From Burkholderia ubonensis (GTDB lineage Bacteria > Pseudomonadota > Gammaproteobacteria > Burkholderiales > Burkholderiaceae): a stretch of 64,000 bases of DNA. The stretch is from positions 1,736,001-1,800,000 of the forward strand of contig NZ_CP013420.1 in the NCBI RefSeq assembly GCF_001718695.1. The letters run 5' to 3'. Positions 9,668 to 17,530 of this stretch are shown piece after piece; within the stretch, counting starts at the first letter, position 1; every line of letters starts with the position of its first letter. The notes below the pieces were generated by a model. That model was given only the letters and a program-made list of their open reading frames with translations, was not told the DNA's origin and did not search any database. The position numbers were made by a program, and so were the translations under genes.

Positions 9668-11335
9668 TCAGGCCGCGCAGGTCGCGCGCGCGAGCGCGTC
9701 GCCCACCGCCTGCCGGTCGAGCGCGCGCATCCGCGCGCACACGTGCTGATCGGGCCGCAGCAGGTAGAACGTGCCGGGCTGCGCGTCGTAGCGCTCCGCG
9801 GCCAGCCCGTCGACATCCTCCACGACGTCGACGCCCGGCACGTCGCGCGCCTGGCCCTTCGGCACGACGAGCACCGGCTTCACCGGCAGCGCATGGCCGG
9901 CGAGCGCTTGCGCGAGCGCGGCGGCGTCGCCGGGCAGGCCGAACAGCACGCCCGTGAAGCCGTCACACAGATGCCGCAGCAGCCAGCCGGCCGCGCCGTG
10001 CGCCTGCACCGGCGCGTCGGCTGCCGCCGTGCCCGGACGCATCGCGCCCGCGAACGCGTCGCCCTTGCGGTCGGGCGTGTTCAGCGGCGAATCGGCGAGC
10101 ACCGCGGGCACCGACAGGCGCCCGCTGTTGACGAGCTTGCGCGCGAATTCGCAGTCGCGCGCAAGCTTCAGCGTCGCGTCGCGGAACACGCGGGACACGG
10201 GGCTCTTCGGCGTGATGAAGTCGGTCGAGCGCGTCGAGTTGCGGATGTTCTCGTCGGCCGCGAACTCGCGTTCGCTCGCATACGTGTCGAGCAGGCGCTC
10301 GGGCGCGCGGCCGTCGAGCACGAGCTTCAGCTTCCACGCGAGGTTGTCGGCGTCCTGCACGCCGCTGTTCGCGCCGCGCGCGCCGAACGGCGACACGCCA
10401 TGCGCCGAGTCACCGGCGAACAGCACGCGGCCGTGGCGGAACGCGTCCATCCGCTGGCAGCGGAACGTGTAGACGCTCACCCACTCCAGTTCGAACTCGA
10501 CGTCCGCGCCGAGCAGCGCCCGCACGCGCGGGATCACGCGCTCCGGCTGCTTCTCCGCGACCGGATCGGCGTCCCAGCCGAGCTGGAAGTCGATGCGCCA
10601 CACGTTGTCCGGCTGGCGGTGCAGCAGCACCGACTGGTTGCGGTGGAACGGCGGATCGAACCAGAACCAGCGCTCGGTCGGAAACTCCGCCTTCATCTTC
10701 ACGTCGGCGATCAGGAAGCGGTCCTTGAACGTGCGCCCGTGGCTCTCGAGCCCCATCATCGTGCGCACCGGGCTGCGCGAGCCGTCCGCCGCGATCACGT
10801 ACTGCGCGCGCAGCGTCTCGACGCCTTCCGGCGTCTCGACCGTCAGTGCCGCGCACGCGTCCGACTGCACGAGGCCCGTCACCTTGTGCTTCCAGCGGAT
10901 GTCGAGATTCGGCAGCGTGAACGCGCGCTCGGTCAGATAGCCTTCCACGTAGTACTGCTGCAGGTTGATGAACGCCGGACGCGCATGCCCCGCCTCGGGC
11001 AGCAGGTCGAACGCATAGAGCTGCTCGTCCTGCAGGAACACCTTGCCGACGTGCCAGCTCACGCCCTTGTCGACGAAGCGCTCGCCGCAGCCGAGCCGGT
11101 CGAAGATCTCGAGCGTGCGCTTCGCGAAGCAGATCGCGCGCGAGCCGGTGGACAGCGTGTCGTCGTCATCGAGCAGCACGACGGGCACGCCCTGCTGCGC
11201 GAGGTCGATCGCGGCGGACAGGCCGACCGGGCCCGCGCCGACGATGATCACCGGATGGATCGCCGCGTCGCTGTCGGCGCCGCGCTCCGCGCGCGGCCGG
11301 TACGCAAACTTCAGGGTCTGGTAATCGATGCTCAT
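9668..11335 (-). CDS. FAD-dependent aromatic hydroxylase (MhpA/MhaA-like)
   Basis: Group A flavoprotein monooxygenase of 555 residues. The N-terminal dinucleotide fold VIIVGAGPVGLSAA is followed by the second FAD motif VLFAGDSAHGVSPFGARGAN and DADNLAWKL, the pattern of PheA/MhpA-type phenolic hydroxylases, and a C-terminal thioredoxin-like extension. It is the promoter-proximal gene of the run ending in hmgA and fahA, so the likely reaction is ring hydroxylation of a hydroxyphenylacetate to homogentisate. The ATG at 11335 is favoured; ATG 11344 adds three residues. 3-(3-hydroxyphenyl)propionate hydroxylase is the naming alternative, but no meta-cleavage genes are nearby. Confidence 0.87.
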   Translation of the reverse strand: MSIDYQTLKFAYRPRAERGADSDAAIHPVIIVGAGPVGLSAAIDLAQQGVPVVLLDDDDTLSTGSRAICFAKRTLEIFDRLGCGERFVDKGVSWHVGKVFLQDEQLYAFDLLPEAGHARPAFINLQQYYVEGYLTERAFTLPNLDIRWKHKVTGLVQSDACAALTVETPEGVETLRAQYVIAADGSRSPVRTMMGLESHGRTFKDRFLIADVKMKAEFPTERWFWFDPPFHRNQSVLLHRQPDNVWRIDFQLGWDADPVAEKQPERVIPRVRALLGADVEFELEWVSVYTFRCQRMDAFRHGRVLFAGDSAHGVSPFGARGANSGVQDADNLAWKLKLVLDGRAPERLLDTYASEREFAADENIRNSTRSTDFITPKSPVSRVFRDATLKLARDCEFARKLVNSGRLSVPAVLADSPLNTPDRKGDAFAGAMRPGTAAADAPVQAHGAAGWLLRHLCDGFTGVLFGLPGDAAALAQALAGHALPVKPVLVVPKGQARDVPGVDVVEDVDGLAAERYDAQPGTFYLLRPDQHVCARMRALDRQAVGDALARATCAA

Positions 11336-11677
11336 GGTCGCCATCCGTCCGCTCAACCCCGTCGCGCGGGCCACACCGTGCCCGCCTGCGACGTCCATTT
11401 CGTCTCACCCGCCACGTCTCGCTCCTTGCTTCCTGTTGAATCGGGGACAGGGCATCGTCCGACGACGCCCGAATGCTGTCTTTCTTGATCGACGACAAAC
11501 TCAGGATTTACGAATAGTAAAACCAATTACGAATAGTGAAAAGAACGTAAACCCTAAGCACCGGCCGCCGGCGGGATAACCATATGAGCGAATCGCCGAG
11601 CCGAGCGCGGCGCGCGCTGCTACTATCGAGTGGTGAGGCGGCCCGTTCGGCCGCCGTTTTTCCATGCCGACTTCCCC
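11336..11677. other. divergent intergenic region, hydroxylase operon / EAL gene
   Basis: This 342-bp gap separates the minus-strand aromatic operon from the plus-strand EAL gene. Apart from the twin repeat I see no coding potential. The section near 11500-11560 is the AT-richest and is where promoters for the operon are most likely. I could not assign a convincing -35/-10 pair. Confidence 0.5.
11508..11537. promoter_or_regulatory. twin operator-like repeats upstream of the aromatic operon
   Basis: The 11-mer TTACGAATAGT occurs at 11508-11518 and again at 11527-11537, exactly 19 bp apart (nearly two helical turns). The first copy extends to a palindrome, TTAC-GAATA-GTAA (11508-11520); the second is imperfect (GTGA). 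The block is conspicuously AT-rich for this chromosome and lies about 170 bp upstream of the FAD hydroxylase start in the divergent gap with the EAL gene. It looks like a dimeric regulator site, but the regulator is not in the window. Confidence 0.5.
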
Positions 11678-12481
11678 ATGATTCCGCCTACCATTCCCGA
11701 GCTGGTCACCCGCGCCGGGCAGTTGCCGTTCCTGCGGGATCACGTTGCGCTCGCCGAGGGCGGCACCGCGTGCGCGCGCCTGCCCGAGCTGACGCTGAAC
11801 AGCGCGTACGAGCCGATCTACGACGTGACGATGCCGGGCGCGCCGCAGTCGACGTCGTTTGCCGACGCGATCGAGCGCTACGGCGACGAGCTGGGCTTCC
11901 AGGCGGTGACGCTGACGACGGGCACCGCGCCCGATCCGTTCGATTCGGCCGCGGACGACCAGGCGCTGGTCGCGGTCGACCGCCTGTCGCGCGCGCTGCA
12001 TGCGATCAACTTCTTCGGCGCGCAGCGCCACGGGCTGCTGTTCCTGCGCGTGCACGAGCGGCTGCTGAAGAGCGTGAAGTACGACCACGGCAAGCACTTC
12101 TCGTCGGTGCTGCAGCGCTTCGGGCTGCCGCCTGAGCGGGTCGTGATCGAGCTGCCGGCCGCCGCGGTCGCGCACAAGACCTTCCTCGGCTACCTGACGC
12201 GCAGCTACCAGCATCACGGCTTCAGGGTCGCGGACAAGCTGCCCGACCCGGGCCGCATCCTCGCGGTCGAATCGGACATGGCGCGGCCGGACTACATCAA
12301 GATGGACGCGGGCATCGCGTTGCGCGACGGGATGGTCAAGGCGCTCGTCGGGTATGCGCAGCGCGTGCGGATTCCGCTGATCTTCGACGGCGTCGTCGAC
12401 GAGACGCAGTGCGAGCTGCTGCGCCAGCACGACGTGCGGTTCATGCAGGGGCCGGTGTTTGCGAAGGTGGTGCCGGCCTGA
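11678..12481 (+). CDS. degenerate EAL-domain protein
   Basis: A 267-residue cytoplasmic protein with the EAL (c-di-GMP phosphodiesterase) fold but with catalytic motifs eroded. The start SAYEPIYDVT corresponds to the usual YQPIVD. The signature Glu-Ala-Leu is absent. VVIELPAAAV replaces the usual ExTE region, IKMDAGIAL corresponds to the KID motif, IFDGVVDETQ replaces AEGVET, and MQGPVFAKV matches the end of the domain. No GGDEF or sensor domain is attached. It probably binds a partner or nucleotide rather than hydrolysing c-di-GMP. The ATG at 11678 is chosen because homology begins there. Confidence 0.75.
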   Translation: MIPPTIPELVTRAGQLPFLRDHVALAEGGTACARLPELTLNSAYEPIYDVTMPGAPQSTSFADAIERYGDELGFQAVTLTTGTAPDPFDSAADDQALVAVDRLSRALHAINFFGAQRHGLLFLRVHERLLKSVKYDHGKHFSSVLQRFGLPPERVVIELPAAAVAHKTFLGYLTRSYQHHGFRVADKLPDPGRILAVESDMARPDYIKMDAGIALRDGMVKALVGYAQRVRIPLIFDGVVDETQCELLRQHDVRFMQGPVFAKVVPA

Positions 12482-12527
12482 GGCGGCGGGTGGCGAGTGG
12501 CGGGTCCAGGCCGCGCGGCGGCGTGCG

Positions 12528-12938
12528 TCAGTCCTCGCCGCCGTCGTCATGCTTCGGCAAGTCGTCGCCGATCTCGATGCCGGGAAACCGGCTGGCGTAC
12601 CAGATATGCCACGCAGGGCGAATCCGCGACGGGTCGTCGAGCGTCGCGTAGTTGAGCTCGACCGTCCGCGGCGCGTGGCGCAGCCGGTATTCGAGCTGCG
12701 CGCCGCAACGCCCGCAAAAGCGCCGCTCGCCCCACGCGCTCGACGCGTAGACGACCGGCTCGCCGCTCAGGTATTCGAACGCGTCGAGCGGCAGCGACGC
12801 GGACGCGACCACCGCCGCCCCGGTCGTCTTCTGGCATAGCCGGCAATGGCAGAAGCCGGCGTCGGTCGGGATGTGCTTGATCCGGTAGCGGATCGCGCCG
12901 CAGGCGCAGCCGCCTTCGAGCATTTCCGTGTGCGACAT
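12528..12938 (-). CDS. GFA family zinc protein (DUF636)
   Basis: A 136-residue protein of the glutathione-dependent formaldehyde-activating (GFA) fold. Three cysteine clusters are visible: GGCACGAIRY near the N-terminus, CHCRLCQKTTGA around residues 30-41 and FCGRCGAQLEY in the middle. They form the two zinc sites of this family. The name is historical; most members have no demonstrated formaldehyde activity. It sits alone between the EAL gene and the IclR gene. Confidence 0.88.
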   Translation of the reverse strand: MSHTEMLEGGCACGAIRYRIKHIPTDAGFCHCRLCQKTTGAAVVASASLPLDAFEYLSGEPVVYASSAWGERRFCGRCGAQLEYRLRHAPRTVELNYATLDDPSRIRPAWHIWYASRFPGIEIGDDLPKHDDGGED

Positions 12939-13023
12939 GGCGAACCTCGTCGTATTCGGGCGTCAGGCGACCGATGATGAGCGCCGTTCGGCGGATGCAC
13001 AACCGGGAAGTGCTCAGGCAGCC

Positions 13024-13813
13024 TCAGGCAACCTGCCCCAGCCGCTGCGCCAGCGCCTTCAGGCGCGGCCCCACCTGCGACCGGAACACGTCCTCCCCCA
13101 TCGACGACGCGGGCCCGCTGCAGCTCAGGATCAGCCAGCGCCCCTCGCGCGGCTCCCGAAACGGCACGGCCGCCGCGTTGACGTCCGCGTGCCACGCGCG
13201 GAACGAGTAGCAGCAGCCGCCCGACGCGAACTCGGCCACCGCCTGCTGCGCGGCGCCGACGAGCGCGTCGGCGTCCGGCCCGGCGCCGGCCGCCCGGTGC
13301 AGCTCCGCGTACAGCGCGCGCCGCACGTCCTCCGGCTGCACCGCCAGATACGCGCGCCCCATCGAGCTCGTCAGCATCGACAGCCGCGATCCCGGCGCGA
13401 GCCCGAGCGTCAGCGCGGTCTCGCTGCGGATCGTCTCCAGATAGATCATGTCGAGCCCGTCGCGGCAGCCGAGCGACACCGCCGCGCCGATCTCGCGCGC
13501 GAGCGCCTGCATGTGCGGCCGCGCGAGGTCCAGCGTGCCCGCGCCGGACAGCAGCGCGAAGCCGAGCGACAGCACGCCCGCGTCGAGCGCATATTTGCCG
13601 AGCGTGTCGTCGTAGCGCAGGTAGCCGAGCACCGTCAGCGTGTACGCGAGCCGGTTCACCGTCGCCTTCGGCAGGCCGGTGCGCTCGGCGAAATCGCGAT
13701 TGCCGAGCATCGTCTCGCCGGGACGGAACGCGCGCAGCAGGTCCAGGCCGCGCGCGAGCGCGACGACGAACTTGCGCTCGTCGATGTTGGTCGTCGATGG
13801 TTGGAAGCGTCAT
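13024..13813 (-). pseudogene. IclR-family regulator with a frame break at its 5' end
   Basis: From 13810 down to 13024 one frame encodes a complete IclR regulator: a wHTH from [11 protein letters not shown] through [20 protein letters not shown], then an effector domain with YLETIRSE and SSMGRAYLA. That frame has no ATG, GTG or TTG before the internal Met at 13710, which would delete the first helix of the DNA-binding domain. The only suitable ATG (13811-13813) is out of frame with it; the frames would join cleanly if 2 bp were restored near GACGACCAACATC (about 13785-13796) or 13 bp removed. It is divergent from gcdH across a perfect palindrome, so it probably regulated gcdH. Mutation, sequencing error, or a non-standard start remain possible. 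Confidence 0.65.
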
Positions 13814-13847
13814 CCGGTGCTACACTGAGGTCGATTTGCAAAACATT

Positions 13848-13864
13848 GTTCCGCACAGCGGAAC
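13848..13864. promoter_or_regulatory. perfect 7-3-7 palindrome, probable IclR operator
   Basis: GTTCCGC-ACA-GCGGAAC is a perfect inverted repeat in the short divergent region between the IclR regulator and gcdH. Its size and symmetry fit sites bound by IclR-family dimers. It lies 44 bp before the gcdH start and 35 bp before the ATG of the regulator, so it could control both. Confidence 0.6.
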
Positions 13865-13907
13865 GCAAGTCAAGCGAACCATGGGCATGGGATCAGGAGA
13901 TGACACG

Positions 13908-15095
13908 ATGAGCGCTGCAACTTTTCATTGGGACGATCCGCTGCTGCTCGACCAGCAGCTCACCGAGGACGAGCGGATGGTGCGCGACGCCGCGCGCGCC
14001 TACGCGCAGGACAAGCTCGCGCCGCGCGTGACCGACGCGTTCCGCCACGAACGCACGGACGTCGGAATCTTCCGTGAAATGGGCGAGCTCGGCCTGCTCG
14101 GGCCGACGATCCCCGAGCAGTACGGCGGCCCCGGCCTCAATTACGTGAGCTACGGCCTCATCGCGCGCGAGGTCGAGCGCGTCGATTCCGGCTACCGGTC
14201 GATGATGTCGGTGCAATCGTCCCTCGTGATGGTGCCGATCTGCGAGTTCGGCTCCGATGCGCAGAAGGAGCAATACCTGCCGAAGCTCGCGACCGGCGAA
14301 TGGATCGGCTGCTTCGGCCTCACCGAGCCGAACCACGGCTCCGATCCGGGCAGCATGATCACGCGCGCGAAGAAGGTGCCCGGCGGCTATTCGCTGTCCG
14401 GCTCGAAGATGTGGATCACGAACTCGCCGATCGCCGACGTGTTCGTCGTCTGGGCGAAGCTCGAGGAAGACGGCCACGACACGATCCGCGGCTTCATCCT
14501 CGAGAAGGGCTGGAAGGGCCTGTCCGCGCCGGTGATCCACGGCAAGGTCGGGCTGCGCGCGTCGATCACCGGCGAGATCGTCCTCGACGACGTGTTCGTT
14601 CCCGAGGAGAACCGGCTGCCGCACGTCGGCGGCCTGCGCGGCCCGTTCACGTGCCTGAACTCGGCGCGCTACGGGATCGCCTGGGGCGCGCTCGGCGCCG
14701 CCGAGGCCTGCTGGCATACCGCGCGCCAGTACGTGCTCGACCGCAAGCAGTTCGGCCGGCCGCTCGCCGCGAACCAGCTGATCCAGAAGAAGCTCGCCGA
14801 CATGCAGACCGAAATCACGCTCGGCCTGCAAGGCGTGCTGCGGCTCGGCCGCATGAAGGACGAAGGCACCGCGGCCGTCGAGATCACGTCGATCATGAAG
14901 CGCAACTCGTGCGGCAAGGCGCTCGACATCGCGCGGCTCGCGCGCGACATGCTCGGCGGCAACGGCATCTCGGACGAGTTCTGCGTCGCGCGCCATCTCG
15001 TGAACCTCGAAGTGGTCAACACGTACGAAGGCACGCACGACATCCACGCGCTGATCCTCGGCCGCGCGCAGACGGGCATCCAGGCGTTCTTCTGA
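13908..15095 (+). CDS. gcdH: glutaryl-CoA dehydrogenase
   Basis: FAD-dependent acyl-CoA dehydrogenase that oxidises and decarboxylates glutaryl-CoA to crotonyl-CoA in lysine, tryptophan and benzoate degradation. The 395-residue protein has the usual N-terminal helical domain, [15 protein letters not shown] and [19 protein letters not shown] of the beta domain, and the C-terminal segment [18 protein letters not shown]. The Glu in YEGTHD is the catalytic base and the wording is typical of GcdH. The ATG at 13908 has a good Shine-Dalgarno (AGGAGA) nearby. It is divergent from the IclR regulator. Confidence 0.93.
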   Translation: MSAATFHWDDPLLLDQQLTEDERMVRDAARAYAQDKLAPRVTDAFRHERTDVGIFREMGELGLLGPTIPEQYGGPGLNYVSYGLIAREVERVDSGYRSMMSVQSSLVMVPICEFGSDAQKEQYLPKLATGEWIGCFGLTEPNHGSDPGSMITRAKKVPGGYSLSGSKMWITNSPIADVFVVWAKLEEDGHDTIRGFILEKGWKGLSAPVIHGKVGLRASITGEIVLDDVFVPEENRLPHVGGLRGPFTCLNSARYGIAWGALGAAEACWHTARQYVLDRKQFGRPLAANQLIQKKLADMQTEITLGLQGVLRLGRMKDEGTAAVEITSIMKRNSCGKALDIARLARDMLGGNGISDEFCVARHLVNLEVVNTYEGTHDIHALILGRAQTGIQAFF

Positions 15096-15147
15096 CCGTT
15101 TGCGCAGGCGACGCGGCGCCGGTCGCGCTGCGTCGTGCGCTGAAACG

Positions 15148-15186
15148 AAACGGCCCGCCCGGCGTCGATGCCGGGCAGGCCGTTTT
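15148..15186. terminator. bidirectional terminator between gcdH and the peroxiredoxin
   Basis: A hairpin of two 15- to 16-base arms with a single mismatch around a six-base loop (GTCGAT), flanked by A-rich sequence on the left and TTTT on the right, lies in the convergent gap. It can serve both genes. Confidence 0.8.
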
Positions 15187-15219
15187 CATGGGCGCGCGGC
15201 GATCGCGCGCAGCCGCTGC

Positions 15220-15858
15220 TTACTTGTTCGGCTGCGGCGTGAGACGCAGATACGGACGCACCGCGTTGAAGCCCTTCGGGAAGCGCTGCTTCAGCTCTTC
15301 CGGATCCTGCAGCGACGGGACGATCACCACGTCGTCGCCGTCCTTCCAGTTGCCGGGCGTCGCGACCTTGTAGTTGTCGGTCAGCTGCAGCGAGTCGATC
15401 ACGCGCAGCACTTCGTCGAAGTTGCGCCCGGTGCTCGCCGGATAGGTGATGATGAGCCGCACCTTCTTGTTCGGATCGATCACGAACAGCGAGCGCACGG
15501 TGAGCGTCTCGTTCGCGTTCGGGTGAATCATGTCGTACAGCGCGGAAACCTTGCGATCCGCGTCCGCGATGATCGGGAAGCCGACGACCGTCGCCTGCGT
15601 GTCGTTGATGTCGTTGATCCAGCCCTGGTGCGACTCGACGCTGTCGACCGACAGCGCGATCACCTTCACGTTGCGCTTCTCGAATTCGCCCTTCAGCTTC
15701 GAGGTCAGCCCGAGTTCCGTCGTGCACACCGGCGTGTAGTCCGCCGGATGGGAAAACAGCACGCCCCAGCCGTTGCCCAGCCACTCGTGGAACTTGATGC
15801 GGCCGAGGCTCGAATCCTGTTCGAAATCCGGCGCGATGTCGCCAAGACGCAGACCCAT
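15220..15858 (-). CDS. 1-Cys peroxiredoxin (Prx6 class)
   Basis: Thiol peroxidase of 212 residues that reduces hydrogen peroxide and organic or lipid hydroperoxides in the cytoplasm. The peroxidatic cysteine is Cys45 in HPADYTPVCTTELG, and it is the only cysteine in the protein, so it is a 1-Cys enzyme needing an external thiol. The long C-terminal dimerisation extension (TPGNWKDGDDVVIVPSL onward) is typical of the Prx6 class. A good Shine-Dalgarno precedes the ATG. Confidence 0.93.
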   Translation of the reverse strand: MGLRLGDIAPDFEQDSSLGRIKFHEWLGNGWGVLFSHPADYTPVCTTELGLTSKLKGEFEKRNVKVIALSVDSVESHQGWINDINDTQATVVGFPIIADADRKVSALYDMIHPNANETLTVRSLFVIDPNKKVRLIITYPASTGRNFDEVLRVIDSLQLTDNYKVATPGNWKDGDDVVIVPSLQDPEELKQRFPKGFNAVRPYLRLTPQPNK

Positions 15859-15945
15859 GTTGTTCTCTCCTTGAACGATGCTGGTTGAAACCGCGCGCTG
15901 TCGGCGCGGGATAGTCACTCAGCTTACGGGAAGCAATGGGCCATG

Positions 15946-15964
15946 CGAACGATTATTCCGTTCG
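15946..15964. promoter_or_regulatory. inverted repeat upstream of the peroxiredoxin
   Basis: CGAACG-ATTATTC-CGTTCG is a 6-7-6 palindrome about 90 bp upstream of the peroxiredoxin start, at the edge of an AT-rich stretch. It could be an operator for the minus-strand gene or the plus-strand DUF883 gene. It does not match the OxyR pattern I know. Confidence 0.3.
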
Positions 15965-16174
15965 ATATTCATACATTTTTGTCATTTTTGCCCAGGCGCA
16001 GAGCGCGGTGGACAGCGGCGAAAGGCACTTTTCACGCCGTCGGCGGCTCTGTTTTTGTTTACGTTTCGTTTACCATGCGGTCTTGCAATGTCGCCGTGCG
16101 TCATCCCGGCTCGCCAGCAAGCAGGCGTTTCGCTACGATATGAACTGCAGCATGACAGCATGAAGGGAGTTGCA

Positions 16175-16477
16175 ATGTCGGAAATCAACAAGGAGAAACT
16201 GATGTCGGATATCAAAACCGTTCTCGCGGACGCCGAAGACCTGCTCAAGCAAGCCGCGAGCAGCACGGGCGACCGCGCTGCCGAGCTGCGCGAGAAAGCG
16301 ATGTCGCGCCTGAAGCAGGCCAAGGAAAAGGCAACCGACGTCCAGGTCGTCGTGGTCGAGAAAGGCAAGAAAGCCGCGCGCGCGACCGACGACTACGTGC
16401 ATGAGCACCCGTGGACGTCGATCGGCATCGCGGCCGGTGTCGGCGTGCTGATCGGCCTGCTGGTCAACCGCAAGTAA
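16175..16477 (+). CDS. DUF883 family protein (ElaB/YqjD-like)
   Basis: A 100-residue protein with a long charged amphipathic helix (MSDIKTVLADAEDLLKQAASS and following) and a single C-terminal transmembrane helix with a glycine-zipper pattern (WTSIGIAAGVGVLIGLLVNRK). This is the layout of ElaB/YqjD, tail-anchored inner-membrane proteins linked to ribosomes in stationary phase in E. coli. The ATG at 16175 has a Shine-Dalgarno (AAGGGAG); an ATG 15 bp upstream is an alternative. Two small envelope genes follow, as in yqjD-yqjE-yqjK. Confidence 0.85.
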   Translation: MSEINKEKLMSDIKTVLADAEDLLKQAASSTGDRAAELREKAMSRLKQAKEKATDVQVVVVEKGKKAARATDDYVHEHPWTSIGIAAGVGVLIGLLVNRK

Positions 16478-16534
16478 CGCGCGCTGCGCCGTTTCGCCCC
16501 GCGCGCCGCTCGCTGCGGCACGCGGGAGTCGCGG

Positions 16535-16560
16535 CAGGCCGGCGGCTCGCCGCCGGCCTG
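16535..16560. other. perfect GC hairpin between DUF883 and the holin-like gene
   Basis: CAGGCCGGCGG and CCGCCGGCCTG form a perfect 11-bp stem with a CTCG loop. No T-run follows, so it is not a standard terminator. It may stabilise or separate the upstream short transcript. Confidence 0.5.
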
Positions 16561-16601
16561 GCTTGACCTTGCTGCTCACTGCGCGTGCAAGCGCCTCATC
16601 C

Positions 16602-16991
16602 ATGACGACAGACACCACCTCGCAGTCATCCGGCCAGGGCCCGTTGCGCCGTCTCATCGGCTCGGTGATCGGATTGCTGCAAACGCGCCTCGAACTCGCG
16701 GGCATCGAGCTCGCCGAGGAGAAAGAGCGCCTGATGGGCGTGCTGTTCCTCGGGCTCATCGCGATGATGCTGGCGACGATGGCGCTCATCAGCCTGACCG
16801 CGCTCGTCGCGATCGCGTTCTGGGATACCTATCGCTGGCAATCGCTCGCGGTGGTCACCGCGCTGTACGCGATCGCCGGCGCCGCCTGCGCACTGAAGGT
16901 GCGTGCGAGCCTGCGCGACGCGCCGGTCGTGTTCGAAGCCACGCTGGCCGAATTCGAGAAAGACCGCGAACTGTTCCGCGGCAAGTCGTGA
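16602..16991 (+). CDS. YqjE-like phage-holin-family membrane protein
   Basis: A 129-residue inner-membrane protein with an N-terminal amphipathic helix (LIGSVIGLLQTRLELAGIEL and the charged residues after it) and two hydrophobic segments: LFLGLIAMMLATMALISLTA and, after a short turn, SLAVVTALYAIAGAACAL. This matches the YqjE / holin-X-III family. Despite the name it is a chromosomal envelope protein, not a phage gene. It lies between DUF883 and DUF3318-like genes, the yqjDE-type arrangement. Confidence 0.8.
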   Translation: MTTDTTSQSSGQGPLRRLIGSVIGLLQTRLELAGIELAEEKERLMGVLFLGLIAMMLATMALISLTALVAIAFWDTYRWQSLAVVTALYAIAGAACALKVRASLRDAPVVFEATLAEFEKDRELFRGKS

Positions 16992-17034
16992 ACGCCGTCG
17001 CGTTCACCCGTTCCACCCATTTCGCCGACGCGCC

Positions 17035-17478
17035 ATGAGCCAGAACGTCACGGGCCATTCGCCCAGCCACCATTCGTCGCGCTCGAACTGGAGCGCGTCG
17101 CAGCATCGCGCACTCCGCAAGGAGCTGCTGATCCTGCGCTCCGAAGTCGAGCGGCTCGAGCTCGCCGAAGCCGCCGCCGACATGCGTCACGCCGTCACGC
17201 GCTTCAGCTGGCTGAAGGTGTTCATCCCCGGCCTGTCGACCTCGAAATTCGGTCAATCCGCGAAAAGCCTGAACGCGAGCATCGGCAACCTCGTCAACCA
17301 GTATCCGATGCTGAGCTCGCTTGTGTCGCTGGTGCTCGCGAAACCCGTGCGCTCGCTGTTGCGCGCAACCGGCGGGCCGGCGCTGAAGTGGGGAACGCTG
17401 GGCTTCGCCGCATGGGAGATCTACCAGATCTGGAAGCAATCGCGCGACGAGCGCGACAGCACCGCGAGCAACGACTGA
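17035..17478 (+). CDS. DUF3318-like protein downstream of yqjE-like gene
   Basis: A 147-residue protein with a charged N-terminal coiled-coil segment (HRALRKELLILRSEVERLEL) and one or two weakly hydrophobic stretches (MLSSLVSLVLAKPVRSLLRA and GTLGFAAWEIYQIWK). It is the third gene of a small co-directional cluster, 43 bp after the holin-like gene, a position often filled by DUF3318 proteins in beta-proteobacteria. The family assignment is from memory and the function is unknown. Confidence 0.65.
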   Translation: MSQNVTGHSPSHHSSRSNWSASQHRALRKELLILRSEVERLELAEAAADMRHAVTRFSWLKVFIPGLSTSKFGQSAKSLNASIGNLVNQYPMLSSLVSLVLAKPVRSLLRATGGPALKWGTLGFAAWEIYQIWKQSRDERDSTASND

Positions 17479-17530
17479 CGCTCCACGGGGCGCGCGCGAT
17501 GCGGTTGAGCCGCGCGCGTCACGTGCAGAC

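Noticed and set aside
16602..16991. Prophage remnant because of the holin-family name
   Set aside because: No other phage genes, integrase or attachment sites nearby; this YqjE-like gene is part of a chromosomal envelope cluster.
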